64,000 nucleotides of DNA from Streptomyces fumigatiscleroticus (GCF_014647975.1 NZ_BMQF01000003.1:310001-374000), one strand, 5' to 3'; counted from the first letter of the stretch, positions 29,528 to 41,032 are shown. Numbers and translations are program-made. Notes: a model not told the origin generated them from the sequence alone.

Positions 29528-29645
29528 GGCCGTGGGCGTGTAGTGGCTGGAGCCGGGCAACCCGGTCACAATTTGGGGCATGGGGAACACGGACCGGGCG
29601 TCGCCCGACGGGTGCGGCCGACCCGACTGACAGCGGGAGGCAACG

Positions 29646-31352
29646 GTGAGGACAGCGACACTGGGGCCGGCGCAGCGCGCCGAGTCACTCGCATCGATGG
29701 CCGAGGGCGAGCTGGACGTGCTGGTCGTGGGCGGCGGGGTGGTCGGCGCGGGCACCGCGCTGGACGCCGCGACACGCGGGCTGTCCACCGGCCTGGTCGA
29801 GGCCCGCGACTGGGCCTCCGGCACATCGAGCAGGTCCAGCAAACTGATCCATGGCGGCCTGCGCTATCTGGAGATGCTCGACTTCGCGCTCGTCCGGGAG
29901 GCGCTGAAGGAGCGCGGCCTGCTGCTGGAGCGGCTCGCCCCGCATCTGGTGAAGCCGGTTCCCTTCCTCTACCCGTTGCGGCACAAGGGCTGGGAGCGGC
30001 TGTACGCCGGCTCGGGCGTCGCGCTCTACGACACCATGTCGATGGCCCGGGGCCACGGCCGGGGCCTGCCCGTCCACCGCCACCTGACCCGGCGTCACGC
30101 CCTGCGCGTCGCCCCCGCCTTGAAGAAGGACGCCCTGGTGGGGGCGTTGCAGTACTACGACGCCCAGATGGACGACGCCCGCTTCGTGGCCACGCTGGTG
30201 CGCACGGCGGCGGCGTACGGCGCGAAGACCGCCAACCGCGCGCGGGTGACCGGCTTCCTGCGCGAGGGCGAGCGCGTCGTCGGCGCCCGGGTGCGGGACG
30301 TGGAGGCGGGCGGTGAGTACGAGATCCGCGCCAAGCAGGTCGTCAACGCCACGGGCGTGTGGACGGACGACACCCAGGCGTTGGTCGGGGAGCGGGGCCA
30401 GTTCCACGTCCGGGCGTCCAAGGGCATCCACCTGGTGGTGCCCAAGGACCGTATCCACTCCTCCAGCGGGCTGATCCTGCGCACCGAGAAGTCCGTGCTG
30501 TTCGTCATCCCCTGGGGCCGGCACTGGATCATCGGCACCACGGACACCGACTGGGACCTCGACAAGGCGCACCCGGCGGCCTCCAGCGCCGACATCGACT
30601 ACCTGCTGGAGCATGTGAACTCGGTGCTCGCGGTCCCGCTGACGCGGGACGACGTCCAGGGTGTCTACGCCGGTCTGCGGCCATTGCTGGCCGGTGAGTC
30701 GGACGCCACCAGCAAGCTGTCCCGCGAGCACACCGTGGCGCACCCGGTGCCGGGACTGGTCGTCGTGGCGGGCGGCAAGTACACGACGTACCGGGTGATG
30801 GCCAAGGACGCGGTGGACGAGGCGGTGCACGGGCTCGATCTGCGGGTCGCCGACTGCGTCACCGAGGACATTCCGCTGCTGGGCGCGGAGGGCTATCGGG
30901 CGCTGTGGAACGCGCGGGCGCGCATCGCCGCCCGCACAGGGCTTCATGTGGTGCGCGTGGAGCACCTGTTGAACCGGTACGGCTCGGCGACGGAGGAGGT
31001 GCTGGGGCTGATCGCCGCCGACCCGTCGCTGGGCGAGCCGCTGAAGACCGCCGACGACTATCTGCGCGCCGAGATCGTCTACGCCGCCTCGCACGAAGGA
31101 GCGCGGCATCTGGACGATGTGCTGACCCGCCGCACCCGTATATCGATCGAGACCTTCGACCGGGGCACGCGCAGCGCGCGCGAGGCCGCCGAGCTGATGG
31201 CGCCGGTGCTCGGCTGGGACACGGACCAGATCGAGCGCGAGGTCCAGCACTACGAGAAGCGGGTGGAGGCCGAGCGGGAGTCGCAGCGGCAGCCGGACGA
31301 CCTGACGGCGGACGCCGCCCGGCTGGGCGCGCCGGACATCGTGCCGCTCTAG
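29646..31352 (+). CDS. glpD: Aerobic glycerol-3-phosphate dehydrogenase
   Basis: 568 residues. Membrane-associated flavoenzyme oxidising glycerol-3-phosphate to dihydroxyacetone phosphate and passing electrons to quinone. FAD motif DVLVVGGGVVGAGTALDAATRG starts at about residue 25, followed by SSRSSKLIHGGLRYLE and the late GGKYTTYRVMAKDAV. The GTG start has GGGAGG 4 bases upstream, which decides it. No glycerol kinase or facilitator is adjacent, so this copy stands apart from a glycerol operon. Confidence 0.95.
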   Translation: MRTATLGPAQRAESLASMAEGELDVLVVGGGVVGAGTALDAATRGLSTGLVEARDWASGTSSRSSKLIHGGLRYLEMLDFALVREALKERGLLLERLAPHLVKPVPFLYPLRHKGWERLYAGSGVALYDTMSMARGHGRGLPVHRHLTRRHALRVAPALKKDALVGALQYYDAQMDDARFVATLVRTAAAYGAKTANRARVTGFLREGERVVGARVRDVEAGGEYEIRAKQVVNATGVWTDDTQALVGERGQFHVRASKGIHLVVPKDRIHSSSGLILRTEKSVLFVIPWGRHWIIGTTDTDWDLDKAHPAASSADIDYLLEHVNSVLAVPLTRDDVQGVYAGLRPLLAGESDATSKLSREHTVAHPVPGLVVVAGGKYTTYRVMAKDAVDEAVHGLDLRVADCVTEDIPLLGAEGYRALWNARARIAARTGLHVVRVEHLLNRYGSATEEVLGLIAADPSLGEPLKTADDYLRAEIVYAASHEGARHLDDVLTRRTRISIETFDRGTRSAREAAELMAPVLGWDTDQIEREVQHYEKRVEAERESQRQPDDLTADAARLGAPDIVPL

Positions 31353-31361
31353 CAAGCCGTT

Positions 31362-32417
31362 CTACCTGGTCAGAGGGCAGAACTGGGCGGTGAGCAGAGC
31401 GGTTTCCAGCCCGGGGTCCGCGATCGTCGCGGTGTTCACGCGGAAGGTGAGGACCCGGCGGCCGTCGGCGGTGGCCGCGCTGCGCACATAGCTGCCGGCG
31501 ATGCGCCCGTTGTGACCCCACACCGTGCGGCCGCACGGCAGCTTCACGGGGAACAGCCCCATGCCGTAGGAGCCGTGCGCGGCACGGGTGTCGAGCATCG
31601 CGCGCAGCCAGCGCGGGGGCAGCAGTCCGCCGCCGAGCAGGGCCGCGTAGAAGCGGTCCAGATCGGCGAGTGTGGACACGAGTTCGCCGGCGGCACCGGC
31701 CACCCGCGGGTCGAGGTCGGTGACGTCGGTGCCGTCGCCGGTGTAGGCGTGGCCGTGCGGGGAGGGGAGCGAAGTGCGGGATCCAGGGAAGGAGGTATGT
31801 GACAGGTGCAGCGGAGCGATGATGCGGCGCTCCGCCTCGTGCGCGTACGAGTCACCGGTGACCTGCTCGACGATCAGGCCGAGCAGAACGTAGTCGGTGT
31901 TCGAGTACCGGAAGCGGCCGCGGTGGGCCGGGGGGTGGGTGAGCGCGATGCGCAGAGCCTGAAGCGGGGTGACGGGGACGAGGCCTTCGGTGTCCGCGGT
32001 GAAGTCGTACAGACCGCTGGTGTGGGTGAGCAGGCAGCGCAGGGTCAGCGCGTGACCGTCGTTGCCCGCCCCGCGCACCAGTCCCGGCAGGTGCCGCTCC
32101 ACCGTGTCGGACAGTGACAGGCGGTGCTCGGCCGCCAGTTGCAGGACGACCGTGGCGACGAAGGTCTTCGTGATGCTGCCGGCGCGGAAGTGGTCGGCGC
32201 GGGCGATACCCCGGCCGACCTGGGTGTAACGGGTGCCGGTCCCGTCCTGCACCAGTTGCGCCGCGGCGGGCGCGGCACCCCGTGTGACCAGCAGCGGAAG
32301 CACCGCGTCCGCGACCCGGGCCGGGTACGAGGAGGCGGGCGCGGAGGCAGGGGCCAGCAGCAGGAGGACGAGCGTCACGGCCGTGGGAACGGCCAGTAGG
32401 GTCCTCGGCGACGGCAT
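31362..32417 (-). CDS. Secreted serine hydrolase (beta-lactamase / D-Ala-D-Ala carboxypeptidase type)
   Basis: 351 residues from ATG 32417, which has GGGAGG upstream. Signal peptide at residues 1-29 (TVLLLLLAPASAPA). Penicillin-binding motifs: SITK (Ser-x-x-Lys), YSN (Tyr-x-Asn) and HNG, the class C-like HxG. Family members act as carboxypeptidases, esterases or peptidases; which one is not readable. Convergent end lies 9 bp from glpD; divergent from the first kinase gene. Confidence 0.87.
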   Translation of the reverse strand: MPSPRTLLAVPTAVTLVLLLLAPASAPASSYPARVADAVLPLLVTRGAAPAAAQLVQDGTGTRYTQVGRGIARADHFRAGSITKTFVATVVLQLAAEHRLSLSDTVERHLPGLVRGAGNDGHALTLRCLLTHTSGLYDFTADTEGLVPVTPLQALRIALTHPPAHRGRFRYSNTDYVLLGLIVEQVTGDSYAHEAERRIIAPLHLSHTSFPGSRTSLPSPHGHAYTGDGTDVTDLDPRVAGAAGELVSTLADLDRFYAALLGGGLLPPRWLRAMLDTRAAHGSYGMGLFPVKLPCGRTVWGHNGRIAGSYVRSAATADGRRVLTFRVNTATIADPGLETALLTAQFCPLTR

Positions 32418-32586
32418 CGTGTTCCTCCCTCGTCGCGGCCCATCATGCAGGGCGGCGGAATGCGCGGCTCCCCGGGATCGCGCGCAGCTGGGGCCCACTG
32501 TGGCACCAGGGGCACCCTGGGCGCTGAGCACTTGTCGGGTGAGGGACAATGAAGGCTCTGTCAGGGCGGGTTGCATGAGGGGACGC

Positions 32587-34614
32587 ATGTCGGAGGCGGA
32601 GCGGGCGGGGACATCCCGTCAGGACAAGAGCGCACGTCTCCTCGCCGGGCGGTACCGGCTGGGAGATGTGCTCGGCCGCGGCGGCATGGGCACCGTGTGG
32701 CGCGCCGAGGACGAGACCCTGGGTCGCACGGTCGCCGTCAAGGAGCTGCGGTTCCCGTCGAACATCGACGAGGAGGAGAAGCGGCGGCTGATCACGCGCA
32801 CGCTGCGCGAGGCCAAGGCGATCGCGCGGATCCGCAACAACAGCGCCGTGACGGTCTTCGACGTGGTCGAGGAGGACGACCGGCCCTGGATCGTGATGGA
32901 GCTCGTCGAGGGCAAGTCGCTCGCGGAGGTCATCCGCGAGGACGGCCTCCTGGAGCCCAGACGCGCGGCCGAGGTCGGCCTGGCCATTCTCGACGTGCTG
33001 CGCTCCGCACACCGCGAGGGCATCCTGCACCGTGACGTGAAGCCGTCCAACGTACTGATCGCCGAGGACGGCCGGGTGGTGCTCACCGACTTCGGTATCG
33101 CCCAGGTCGAGGGCGACCCGTCCATCACCTCCACCGGCATGCTCGTCGGCGCGCCCTCCTACATCTCCCCGGAGCGGGCCCGCGGGCACAAGCCGGGACC
33201 GGCGGCCGACCTGTGGTCGCTCGGCGGTCTGCTGTACGCGGCGGTCGAGGGCACTCCGCCCTACGACAAGGGCTCCGCGATCGCGACGCTCACCGCGGTG
33301 ATGACCGAGCCGCTGGAGGAGCCGAAGAACGCGGGACCGCTCAGGGACGTCATCTACGGGCTGCTCACCAAGGACCCCGCCCAGCGGCTCGACGACGCGG
33401 GCGCGCGGGCCCTGCTCAACGCCATCGTCAACGCACCCGGCGGCACGGCGGGCCAGCCGGAGCCGCTGGACGCCACGAAGGTCGTGCCGCTGCCGGCCCA
33501 GCCGGGCGGGCGGACGGACAAGGGCGGCCCGGGTGCCGGGAGCAAGCGGACCGAGGAGGCCGGCGAGCGGCTGCGCGGCGCGCTGCGTTCCGTGCGCAAG
33601 GCCGCCGTGTCCGCCGGGGCGGCAGGATCGGCGGCCACGGCCCGCGCCAAGCCGGGCAACGGCACCACCGGTTCGGGCCCGCGCGCCGCAGCCGCGGGGA
33701 AGACCGAGTCGCGGGACACGCGGACGCCCACGTCCGCCTCCGCGTCGGCACCCGCCACCGGCAGGGCGAACAGCAAGGCGGGCGGCCGGAGTTCCGGCTG
33801 GCCCGTGATGCCGCCGCCGGACCTGCCGCCCCGGCCCGCGCCCAGAGCCCCGCTCACCGACGTGGTGCCCAAGCGCACCCTGGTGATCATCGCGGTGGTC
33901 GTGGTGCTCGCCGTGATCGGCACGGTGCTGGCGCTGACCCTCGGCGGCGGTGACGACGAGGGCACCAAGGGCGCCGGGAGCAGCACCGGCAAGACGGTCG
34001 CGAGCACCGTCCCCAGCGGCGACACCAAGCAGGACACGAGCGGCGGCACCCGCACGGACGGCGGTGCGACGGAGTCGGGATCGGCGACGTCGGCGGCACC
34101 GACCTCGCAGGGCAGCGCGAGCGCCAGTACCGACGCGACCGCCGGCGGCGGCTCGGACGGCGGGAAGTCCTCCGGCGACGACGGCGCGGCACGGACGTAC
34201 CAGGGCGGCCAGGGGTACTCGATCGGGCTGCCCGAGGGCTGGAAGTACCGGTCCACGGGCTCCGCGGGGGACCGGTTCACCGGTCCCGACGGGCAGAAGC
34301 TGCTCGTCGCCTGGACGACCACGCCGAAGGACGACCCGGTGGCCGACTGGAAGAACCAGGAGCGGTACATGGCGCGCTCCCAGTACCAGAAGGTCCGCAT
34401 AGAAAAGGTGGACTACCGCGGCTGGAACACGGCCGACTGGGAGTTCACCTATTCGGAGAGCGGTACCCGATACCGCACCATCGACCGCGGATTCGTCGTC
34501 AACGGCCATCTCGGATATGCGCTGATGTACACGGCGAAAGCCGCCAATTGGGGCAGTGACCTGCGCAAGGACACCTGGCGGACGCTGACGGAGACGTTCA
34601 CACCGAAGTCGTGA
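32587..34614 (+). CDS. Ser/Thr protein kinase 1 with extracellular C-terminal domain
   Basis: 675 residues from ATG 32587 (gagggg upstream); ATG 32575 is an alternative. Active Hanks kinase: RGGMGTVW glycine loop, Lys52 in VAVKEL, HRDVKPSN with Asp150, DFGIAQ, and APE-like SPERARG. A low-complexity juxtamembrane region of about 130 residues leads to one helix at about 431-453, a Gly/Ser/Thr linker, and a roughly 135-residue outer domain beginning YSIGLPEGWKY. First of six tandem kinase genes; the ligand of the outer domain is unknown. Confidence 0.9.
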   Translation: MSEAERAGTSRQDKSARLLAGRYRLGDVLGRGGMGTVWRAEDETLGRTVAVKELRFPSNIDEEEKRRLITRTLREAKAIARIRNNSAVTVFDVVEEDDRPWIVMELVEGKSLAEVIREDGLLEPRRAAEVGLAILDVLRSAHREGILHRDVKPSNVLIAEDGRVVLTDFGIAQVEGDPSITSTGMLVGAPSYISPERARGHKPGPAADLWSLGGLLYAAVEGTPPYDKGSAIATLTAVMTEPLEEPKNAGPLRDVIYGLLTKDPAQRLDDAGARALLNAIVNAPGGTAGQPEPLDATKVVPLPAQPGGRTDKGGPGAGSKRTEEAGERLRGALRSVRKAAVSAGAAGSAATARAKPGNGTTGSGPRAAAAGKTESRDTRTPTSASASAPATGRANSKAGGRSSGWPVMPPPDLPPRPAPRAPLTDVVPKRTLVIIAVVVVLAVIGTVLALTLGGGDDEGTKGAGSSTGKTVASTVPSGDTKQDTSGGTRTDGGATESGSATSAAPTSQGSASASTDATAGGGSDGGKSSGDDGAARTYQGGQGYSIGLPEGWKYRSTGSAGDRFTGPDGQKLLVAWTTTPKDDPVADWKNQERYMARSQYQKVRIEKVDYRGWNTADWEFTYSESGTRYRTIDRGFVVNGHLGYALMYTAKAANWGSDLRKDTWRTLTETFTPKS

Positions 34615-34767
34615 TCCGGACGGTTGTCGGTTTGAGGGGCTGAGATCTGGCATCAGCTCGTTGCAGGTTGCCTTCGGCACGTATCGTGAATGCTTGCGAA
34701 CCGTACGCAGCCGCAACAGGACGCGACGCGAACGGATGTGACCGACCGGGCTGCCGGGGGAGGCAAC

Positions 34768-37566
34768 GTGGACGACTATGCGGGCCGGGTACTCGCCGAC
34801 CGCTACCGCCTGCCGCTGCCGCCGTCCGACGAGTACGAGCTCACCGAGACCCTGGCCTTCGACACCTACAGCGGCCAGGAAGTCCTGGTCCGGCAGGTGC
34901 CGTTGCCCGAGGTGGTCGAGGCGGAGGTACTGGACGCCGAGGGGTTGCCCGCGGGTTTCACGGCACGGAACGGTGGCGTGCGACGGCCCCCGGCACGGCC
35001 GGGCACGCGGCGTCCCACCGATCCCGTCGTACGGCGCGCCGTCGAGGCGGCGCAGGCCGCGGCCCGTATCCCCGACCATCCGCGTCTCGACCAGGTCTTC
35101 GACGTGTTCGCCGAGGGCGGTTCGCTGTGGATCGTCAGCGAGGCGGTGGCCGGGCGGCCGCTGGCGGCGCTCCTCGCCGAGCAGCCGCTGACGCCGTACC
35201 GGGCGGCCGAGGTCGCCTCCGACGTCCTCATGGCGCTGCGGGTGCTGCACGCCCACGGCTGGGTGCACCGGAACATCACCGCGCGCACGGTGCTCGTCTG
35301 CGACGACGGCCGCGTCATGCTGACCGGCCTGGCGGTCGGCGCGGCGGAAGAGGCGCTCTGCGGCTACGACCCGGTGCCGGCTCCGGAGGGCGACGCGAAC
35401 GACGGGAGCGGCCCGGCCGGCCCGGCCGGCGGGGCTGGAACGGCCGCCGGTTCGGCCGGTGTGCCGAGCGGTTCCGGTGCGCCGGGCCGGCCCGGCGCCT
35501 TCGGTGGTGTTGGGAGCCACGGCGGGGCCGGGGGGCCGGGTCGTCCCGCTGTGCCCGGTGGCGCCGACACGTATGGCGGGCCGGCCGGGTCCGGTGGTTC
35601 GGCCGGTGTGCCGAGCGGTGCCGGTGCGCCGGACTGGCCCGGAATCTCCGGCGGGGGCGACGCCTATGGCAGGCCGGCCGGGTTCGGGGGTCCGGGCGGT
35701 GGTCCCGGGTCCGGCGTCGGTGGGGCGGCCGCCGATCCCGAGGCCGCCCGGCGGGCCGCCATCGAGGCGCGGGCGGCCGGAGGGCTGCCGGCCGCCGGAC
35801 CGGACGCCGCCAGCGGGGCCTCCACCGAGCTCGCCCGCAGAATGCCCGACGGCGCCGAGGACGTCCGCGCGGCACGTGCCGGGGCGATCGCCGCCTACCG
35901 CGCGGGAGCCCGGGCGGCGGCCCGCGTCCAGGAGGCGCAGAACGGACGCGCGGCACTGCCCGGCGCCCGCCCCGCCCCCGGCGGCGACCCGGCGGCCCGA
36001 GGCAACGGCGCGGCACAGCCGCCGTACCCGGCCGGTCAGGGCACACCGCCCGGCACCGTCCCGCCGGGACAGATCGCCGACCCGTACGGGGTGAGCACCA
36101 CATCCTGGCCCGGCGCCGCCGCGCGCACCGGCACCGGCACCGGCGCCCCCTCGCTCGGCCCGGCGCCCGCCGCCGGTGCCCCCGGGCACGGCACCGCACC
36201 CCGCCCCCGCACCGGTGAGCCCCGCCCGGTGCCTGCCCCCGGCGAGCCCGCCCCCGCGTCGCCCCCCAGCCGCTGGGACGACCTGGTCGCCGACGCCCCC
36301 GCGCGCCGCGGGCCGGCGACGGCGCTGGCCGCGGAGCGGGCGCGGCAGGCGCGGATGACGGTCGTGGGGCCCGTGACGGAGCGGTGGGCGCCGGAGCAGG
36401 CCGGTCCCGTGCACGAGAACTGGCAGCTGGCCCCGCCCATCGGGCCGGCGACCGACCTGTGGGCGCTGGGCGCGCTGCTCTTCCGGGCCGTGCAGGGCCA
36501 CGCGCCGTATCCGGAGGAGTCGACCGCCGAGCTGGTCCAGCTGGTGTGCGCGGAGCCGCCCGCCTTCGCCGAGGAGTGCGGACCGCTCAGGCCGGTCGTG
36601 GAGTCGCTGCTGCGTCAGGACCCCACCGAGCGCCTCGACTTCGAGGAACTGCGCGGCTGGCTGCGCTCCCTGGTGCGGTCCGCGCCCGAGCCCGAGGCCG
36701 GTGTGCATGTCGTGGCCGCGCCGCCCGCCGACGCCAGCCGGCTGCCGGTCGTACGCCGCCGGGGCGAGCTGGTGCGCAGGCGGCGCGCCGGACTGCCCGC
36801 GCACCAGGGCCGGCACAAGCGGGCGAAGCGGGACGCCGGCTCACCGCGCCGGCTCGGCCGCACCCTGCTCCTGCTGATACTGCTCGCGCTGGCCGGAGCG
36901 GTCGCCTACGCCATGTACTTCATGCCGAAGGCCGGCACGGACGGCGCGGGGGACACCGACCGGACCGGCGCCGCCGGAGAGACCGGCGAGGCACCGGAGC
37001 GGTCCTCGGCGGCCAGCAGCGAGCCCCGCCCCGACCAGACCTCCCCGGCGCCGCGGCAGAGCCCCTCGAAGTCGGCCGGTACCACCGAGACGCAGACCAC
37101 CGGCCCCGAGGCCGCCGACGGGTTCACCCTGCGCAAGGACCCCGCGGGCTTCCGCGTCGCCGTGGCGGACGGCTGGGACCGCACGCCCGGGAACGAGCGC
37201 GGCCAGGTCGTGTACTCCCACGGCGACTTCGAGCTCATCGTCGTACCGGGCCGGGACGGCACGGACGAGTACGGCGGCGACCCCATGGCCTACCAGCGGG
37301 ACAAGGAGCCGGAGCTCCAGCCGTACCGCAACTCCAGCTGGGCCACCTCCAGCGGGCTGAAGAGCATCGAGGTGGGCGGCCGGAGCATGGCCGAGGGGCA
37401 GTTCACCTGGACCGACGCCGACGGCCGCGAGCTGTTCGTACGCAACCTGGCCATGCTGATCGGCGGGAAGTACCACGTGGTCCAGGTGCGCGGTCCCGAG
37501 GCGGAGCGGGACGAGGTGACCCGGCTGTACGAGCAGGCGTCGACGACGTATCAGGTCACCGGCTGA
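34768..37566 (+). CDS. Pseudokinase with large activation-segment insertion and extracellular domain
   Basis: 932 residues from GTG 34768, preceded by GGGGGAGGCAAC; ATG 34690 is in frame but has no ribosome site. Kinase fold with all key residues changed: no glycine loop, Arg42 for the beta-3 Lys (VLVRQV), Asn169 in HRN for HRD, and TGL (186-188) for DFG. About 375 residues, rich in Gly/Ala/Pro, separate TGL from DLWALG (Asp563), against about 40 in its neighbours. One helix at about 697-718 and an outer domain (FRVAVADGWDR) like that of kinase 1 follow. Probably a scaffold or sensor, not an enzyme. Confidence 0.88.
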   Translation: MDDYAGRVLADRYRLPLPPSDEYELTETLAFDTYSGQEVLVRQVPLPEVVEAEVLDAEGLPAGFTARNGGVRRPPARPGTRRPTDPVVRRAVEAAQAAARIPDHPRLDQVFDVFAEGGSLWIVSEAVAGRPLAALLAEQPLTPYRAAEVASDVLMALRVLHAHGWVHRNITARTVLVCDDGRVMLTGLAVGAAEEALCGYDPVPAPEGDANDGSGPAGPAGGAGTAAGSAGVPSGSGAPGRPGAFGGVGSHGGAGGPGRPAVPGGADTYGGPAGSGGSAGVPSGAGAPDWPGISGGGDAYGRPAGFGGPGGGPGSGVGGAAADPEAARRAAIEARAAGGLPAAGPDAASGASTELARRMPDGAEDVRAARAGAIAAYRAGARAAARVQEAQNGRAALPGARPAPGGDPAARGNGAAQPPYPAGQGTPPGTVPPGQIADPYGVSTTSWPGAAARTGTGTGAPSLGPAPAAGAPGHGTAPRPRTGEPRPVPAPGEPAPASPPSRWDDLVADAPARRGPATALAAERARQARMTVVGPVTERWAPEQAGPVHENWQLAPPIGPATDLWALGALLFRAVQGHAPYPEESTAELVQLVCAEPPAFAEECGPLRPVVESLLRQDPTERLDFEELRGWLRSLVRSAPEPEAGVHVVAAPPADASRLPVVRRRGELVRRRRAGLPAHQGRHKRAKRDAGSPRRLGRTLLLLILLALAGAVAYAMYFMPKAGTDGAGDTDRTGAAGETGEAPERSSAASSEPRPDQTSPAPRQSPSKSAGTTETQTTGPEAADGFTLRKDPAGFRVAVADGWDRTPGNERGQVVYSHGDFELIVVPGRDGTDEYGGDPMAYQRDKEPELQPYRNSSWATSSGLKSIEVGGRSMAEGQFTWTDADGRELFVRNLAMLIGGKYHVVQVRGPEAERDEVTRLYEQASTTYQVTG

Positions 37567-37584
37567 CGACGGCCGTTCAGGCGG

Positions 37585-37800
37585 TCCGCGTGATCCGACC
37601 GGTCCGGGCGGTCTGCGCGATCCGGCCGGTCCGGGGGGTCCGCGTGATCCGACCGGTCCGGGGGGTCCGCGTGATCCGGCCGGTCCGGGGGGCCGCGTGA
37701 TCCGGCCGGTCCGCGTGATCCGGCCGGTCCGGGCGATCCGGCCGGTCCGGGCGATCCGGGTGGCCCGGGTGGCCCGGTCGGCCAGGGTGGTCCGCTCCGT
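37585..37800. repeat. Tandem repeats based on GATCCGGCCGGTCCG
   Basis: Units of 27, 22 and 18 bp, about nine in all, fill most of the 378-bp gap between kinases 2 and 3. Many contain GATCCGRCCGGTCCG. The promoter of kinase 3 (TACGCT near 37911) follows. No coding role is apparent. Confidence 0.8.
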
Positions 37801-37944
37801 CGTCACCGGTTCCCACCCGCCCCATGGCTGTGCGCCGTTGACGGAAGCGACAACCGTCACAGTGCGGTCTCCGTCGCACCCCGCTGGTTCCGCGGAGACG
37901 GGCCGGTCCCTACGCTGAGCCTGTCAAGACCATTGCGGGGCAAC

Positions 37945-39618
37945 GTGAATCAGATGCAGGGCCTGCTCCTGGCGGGCCGCTACCGGCTCGGGGAGTCCAT
38001 CGGCAGCGGCGGCATGGGCCGGGTGTGGCGAGCGCACGACGAAGTACTGCACAGGGCCGTCGCGATCAAGGAGCTGACCGCCTCGCTCTACGTGTCCGAC
38101 AGCGACCGGGCCGTGCTGCTGGCGCGTACCCGGGCCGAGGCGCGAGCGGCCGCGCGGATCAACCACTCCGCCGTCGTCACCGTGCACGACGTGCTCGAGC
38201 ACGACGGACGGCCGTGGATCGTGATGGAGCTGGTCGAGGGCGGCTCGCTCGCCGACGCGGTCGGCGAACGGGGACGCGTCGAGCCCCGGGAGGCCGCCCG
38301 CATAGGCCTATGGGTGCTGCGCGCGCTGCGGGCCGCGCACACCGCCGGTGTGCTGCACCGCGACGTCAAGCCCGGCAACGTACTCCTCGGCCGGGACGGG
38401 CGTGTCCTGCTCACCGACTTCGGCATCGCCCAGATAGAGGGCGACTCGACCATCACACGCACCGGAGAGGTCGTCGGCTCGGTCGACTTCCTGGCCCCCG
38501 AGCGGGTACGCGGCCACGACCCCGGCCCCGCCTCCGACCTGTGGGCGCTGGGCGCGACACTGTACACGGCGGTGGAGGGGACCTCGCCGTTCCGCCGCAC
38601 CTCGCCGCTGACCACCATGCAGGCCGTCGTCGAGGAGGAACCCGCCGAGCCGCTGCACGCCGGCCCGCTCGCGCCCGTCATCGGCGCCCTGCTGCGCAAG
38701 GACCCGGCCGGCCGGCCCGACGCGGCCGAGGCCGAGCAGATGCTCGCCGAGGCCGCGGAGGGACGGCGGCCGAACGCGGCGCAGGCGTATGTGCCGACGC
38801 GGTACGCGGGCGGATCCCCGCCGGCCGGCACCCGGCGGCACGGTCCGCGGACGGCCGGTACGACGCCGTACCCGGCGGCGACCGGCCCCACCGCCGTCGC
38901 CCCCGCGGCGGGTCCCGTCCCAGGTCCGGCGGCGGCGGGCCCGACGGGCGCCGCTCCCGCGCCCCGCAGACGCCGCCTGCGCACACTCGCCCTGGTCGTC
39001 GCCCTCGCCGCGATCATCGGCGGGGGCACCGCCGTGATCCTGCGGGAGTCGGACGGCAACCGGTCGGCCGGGGGCGGCGCGTCCGCCTCGCCGAGCCCGA
39101 CGGCCACGGCCACGGCCTCGCCCGGCGAGAGCCCCGGCACGTCCGTGCCGGACAGCTGGGTCCGCCACGACGACCCCGTGGGTTTCGGCCTCTACCTGCC
39201 CGAGGGCTGGAAGCGCCGTGTCTTCGACATCGACGGCGACCTCAAGCAGATCGACTACACCCCCGACGGCGGCGAGCACTTCCTGCGCATCGCCGTCGAC
39301 ACCTCCCCCGACTTCAACGACCCCTACCAGCACCAGCTCGACCTGGAGGAGCAGCTCCAGCGCCTGGTCGACTACGAGCGGGTGACGCTGAAGAGGAACG
39401 TCTACCGCGACCGCGGCGGCTCGGAGTGGGAGTACACCTGGACCGCGCAGCCGAAGGACACGTCCTTCCCGGGGCCGCGCCGGGCCATGGAGGAGACGTA
39501 CATGTCCCGCGACGGCACCGAGTACGCGCTCTACATCTCCTCGCCCGCCGAGGACTGGGCGGCCACGCGCGAGCAGTTCAGGACAGTGCTCCAGAGCTGG
39601 CAGGAACAGACCTCCTGA
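37945..39618 (+). CDS. Ser/Thr protein kinase 3 with extracellular C-terminal domain
   Basis: 557 residues from GTG 37945 (gcggggcaac upstream); TTG 37933 and ATG 37954 are alternatives. Motifs complete: GSGGMGRVW, VAIKEL, HRDVKPGN, DFGIAQ, DLWALG. One helix (LALVVALAAIIGGGTAVIL) near residue 350, a Ser/Thr linker, and an outer domain starting GFGLYLPEGWKRR of about 150 residues with the WEYTW motif seen in the paralogues. Followed after 83 bp by kinase 4. Confidence 0.9.
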   Translation: MNQMQGLLLAGRYRLGESIGSGGMGRVWRAHDEVLHRAVAIKELTASLYVSDSDRAVLLARTRAEARAAARINHSAVVTVHDVLEHDGRPWIVMELVEGGSLADAVGERGRVEPREAARIGLWVLRALRAAHTAGVLHRDVKPGNVLLGRDGRVLLTDFGIAQIEGDSTITRTGEVVGSVDFLAPERVRGHDPGPASDLWALGATLYTAVEGTSPFRRTSPLTTMQAVVEEEPAEPLHAGPLAPVIGALLRKDPAGRPDAAEAEQMLAEAAEGRRPNAAQAYVPTRYAGGSPPAGTRRHGPRTAGTTPYPAATGPTAVAPAAGPVPGPAAAGPTGAAPAPRRRRLRTLALVVALAAIIGGGTAVILRESDGNRSAGGGASASPSPTATATASPGESPGTSVPDSWVRHDDPVGFGLYLPEGWKRRVFDIDGDLKQIDYTPDGGEHFLRIAVDTSPDFNDPYQHQLDLEEQLQRLVDYERVTLKRNVYRDRGGSEWEYTWTAQPKDTSFPGPRRAMEETYMSRDGTEYALYISSPAEDWAATREQFRTVLQSWQEQTS

Positions 39619-39701
39619 CGGACGCCGTACGGCCCCGCGGGCACGTCGCTTGTCGGCCACCCGGCGCTCAGCGCACCCGGAGCCGATCCGTCCGGTGCGG
39701 C

Positions 39702-40940
<1,239 letters not shown>

Positions 40941-41032
40941 AGGGAAGATAAGCCGCAGTCCGCGTCACGGCTTCGTGACCGGAGGTGTCGCGCTGTGGAT
41001 ACCCGAGCGCCCACCGCGATATGGATGGACTC

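Noticed and set aside
32443..36816. 1457-codon minus-strand open frame opposite the kinases
   Set aside because: Antisense shadow of two genes with clear kinase and outer-domain motifs; low-complexity residues only.
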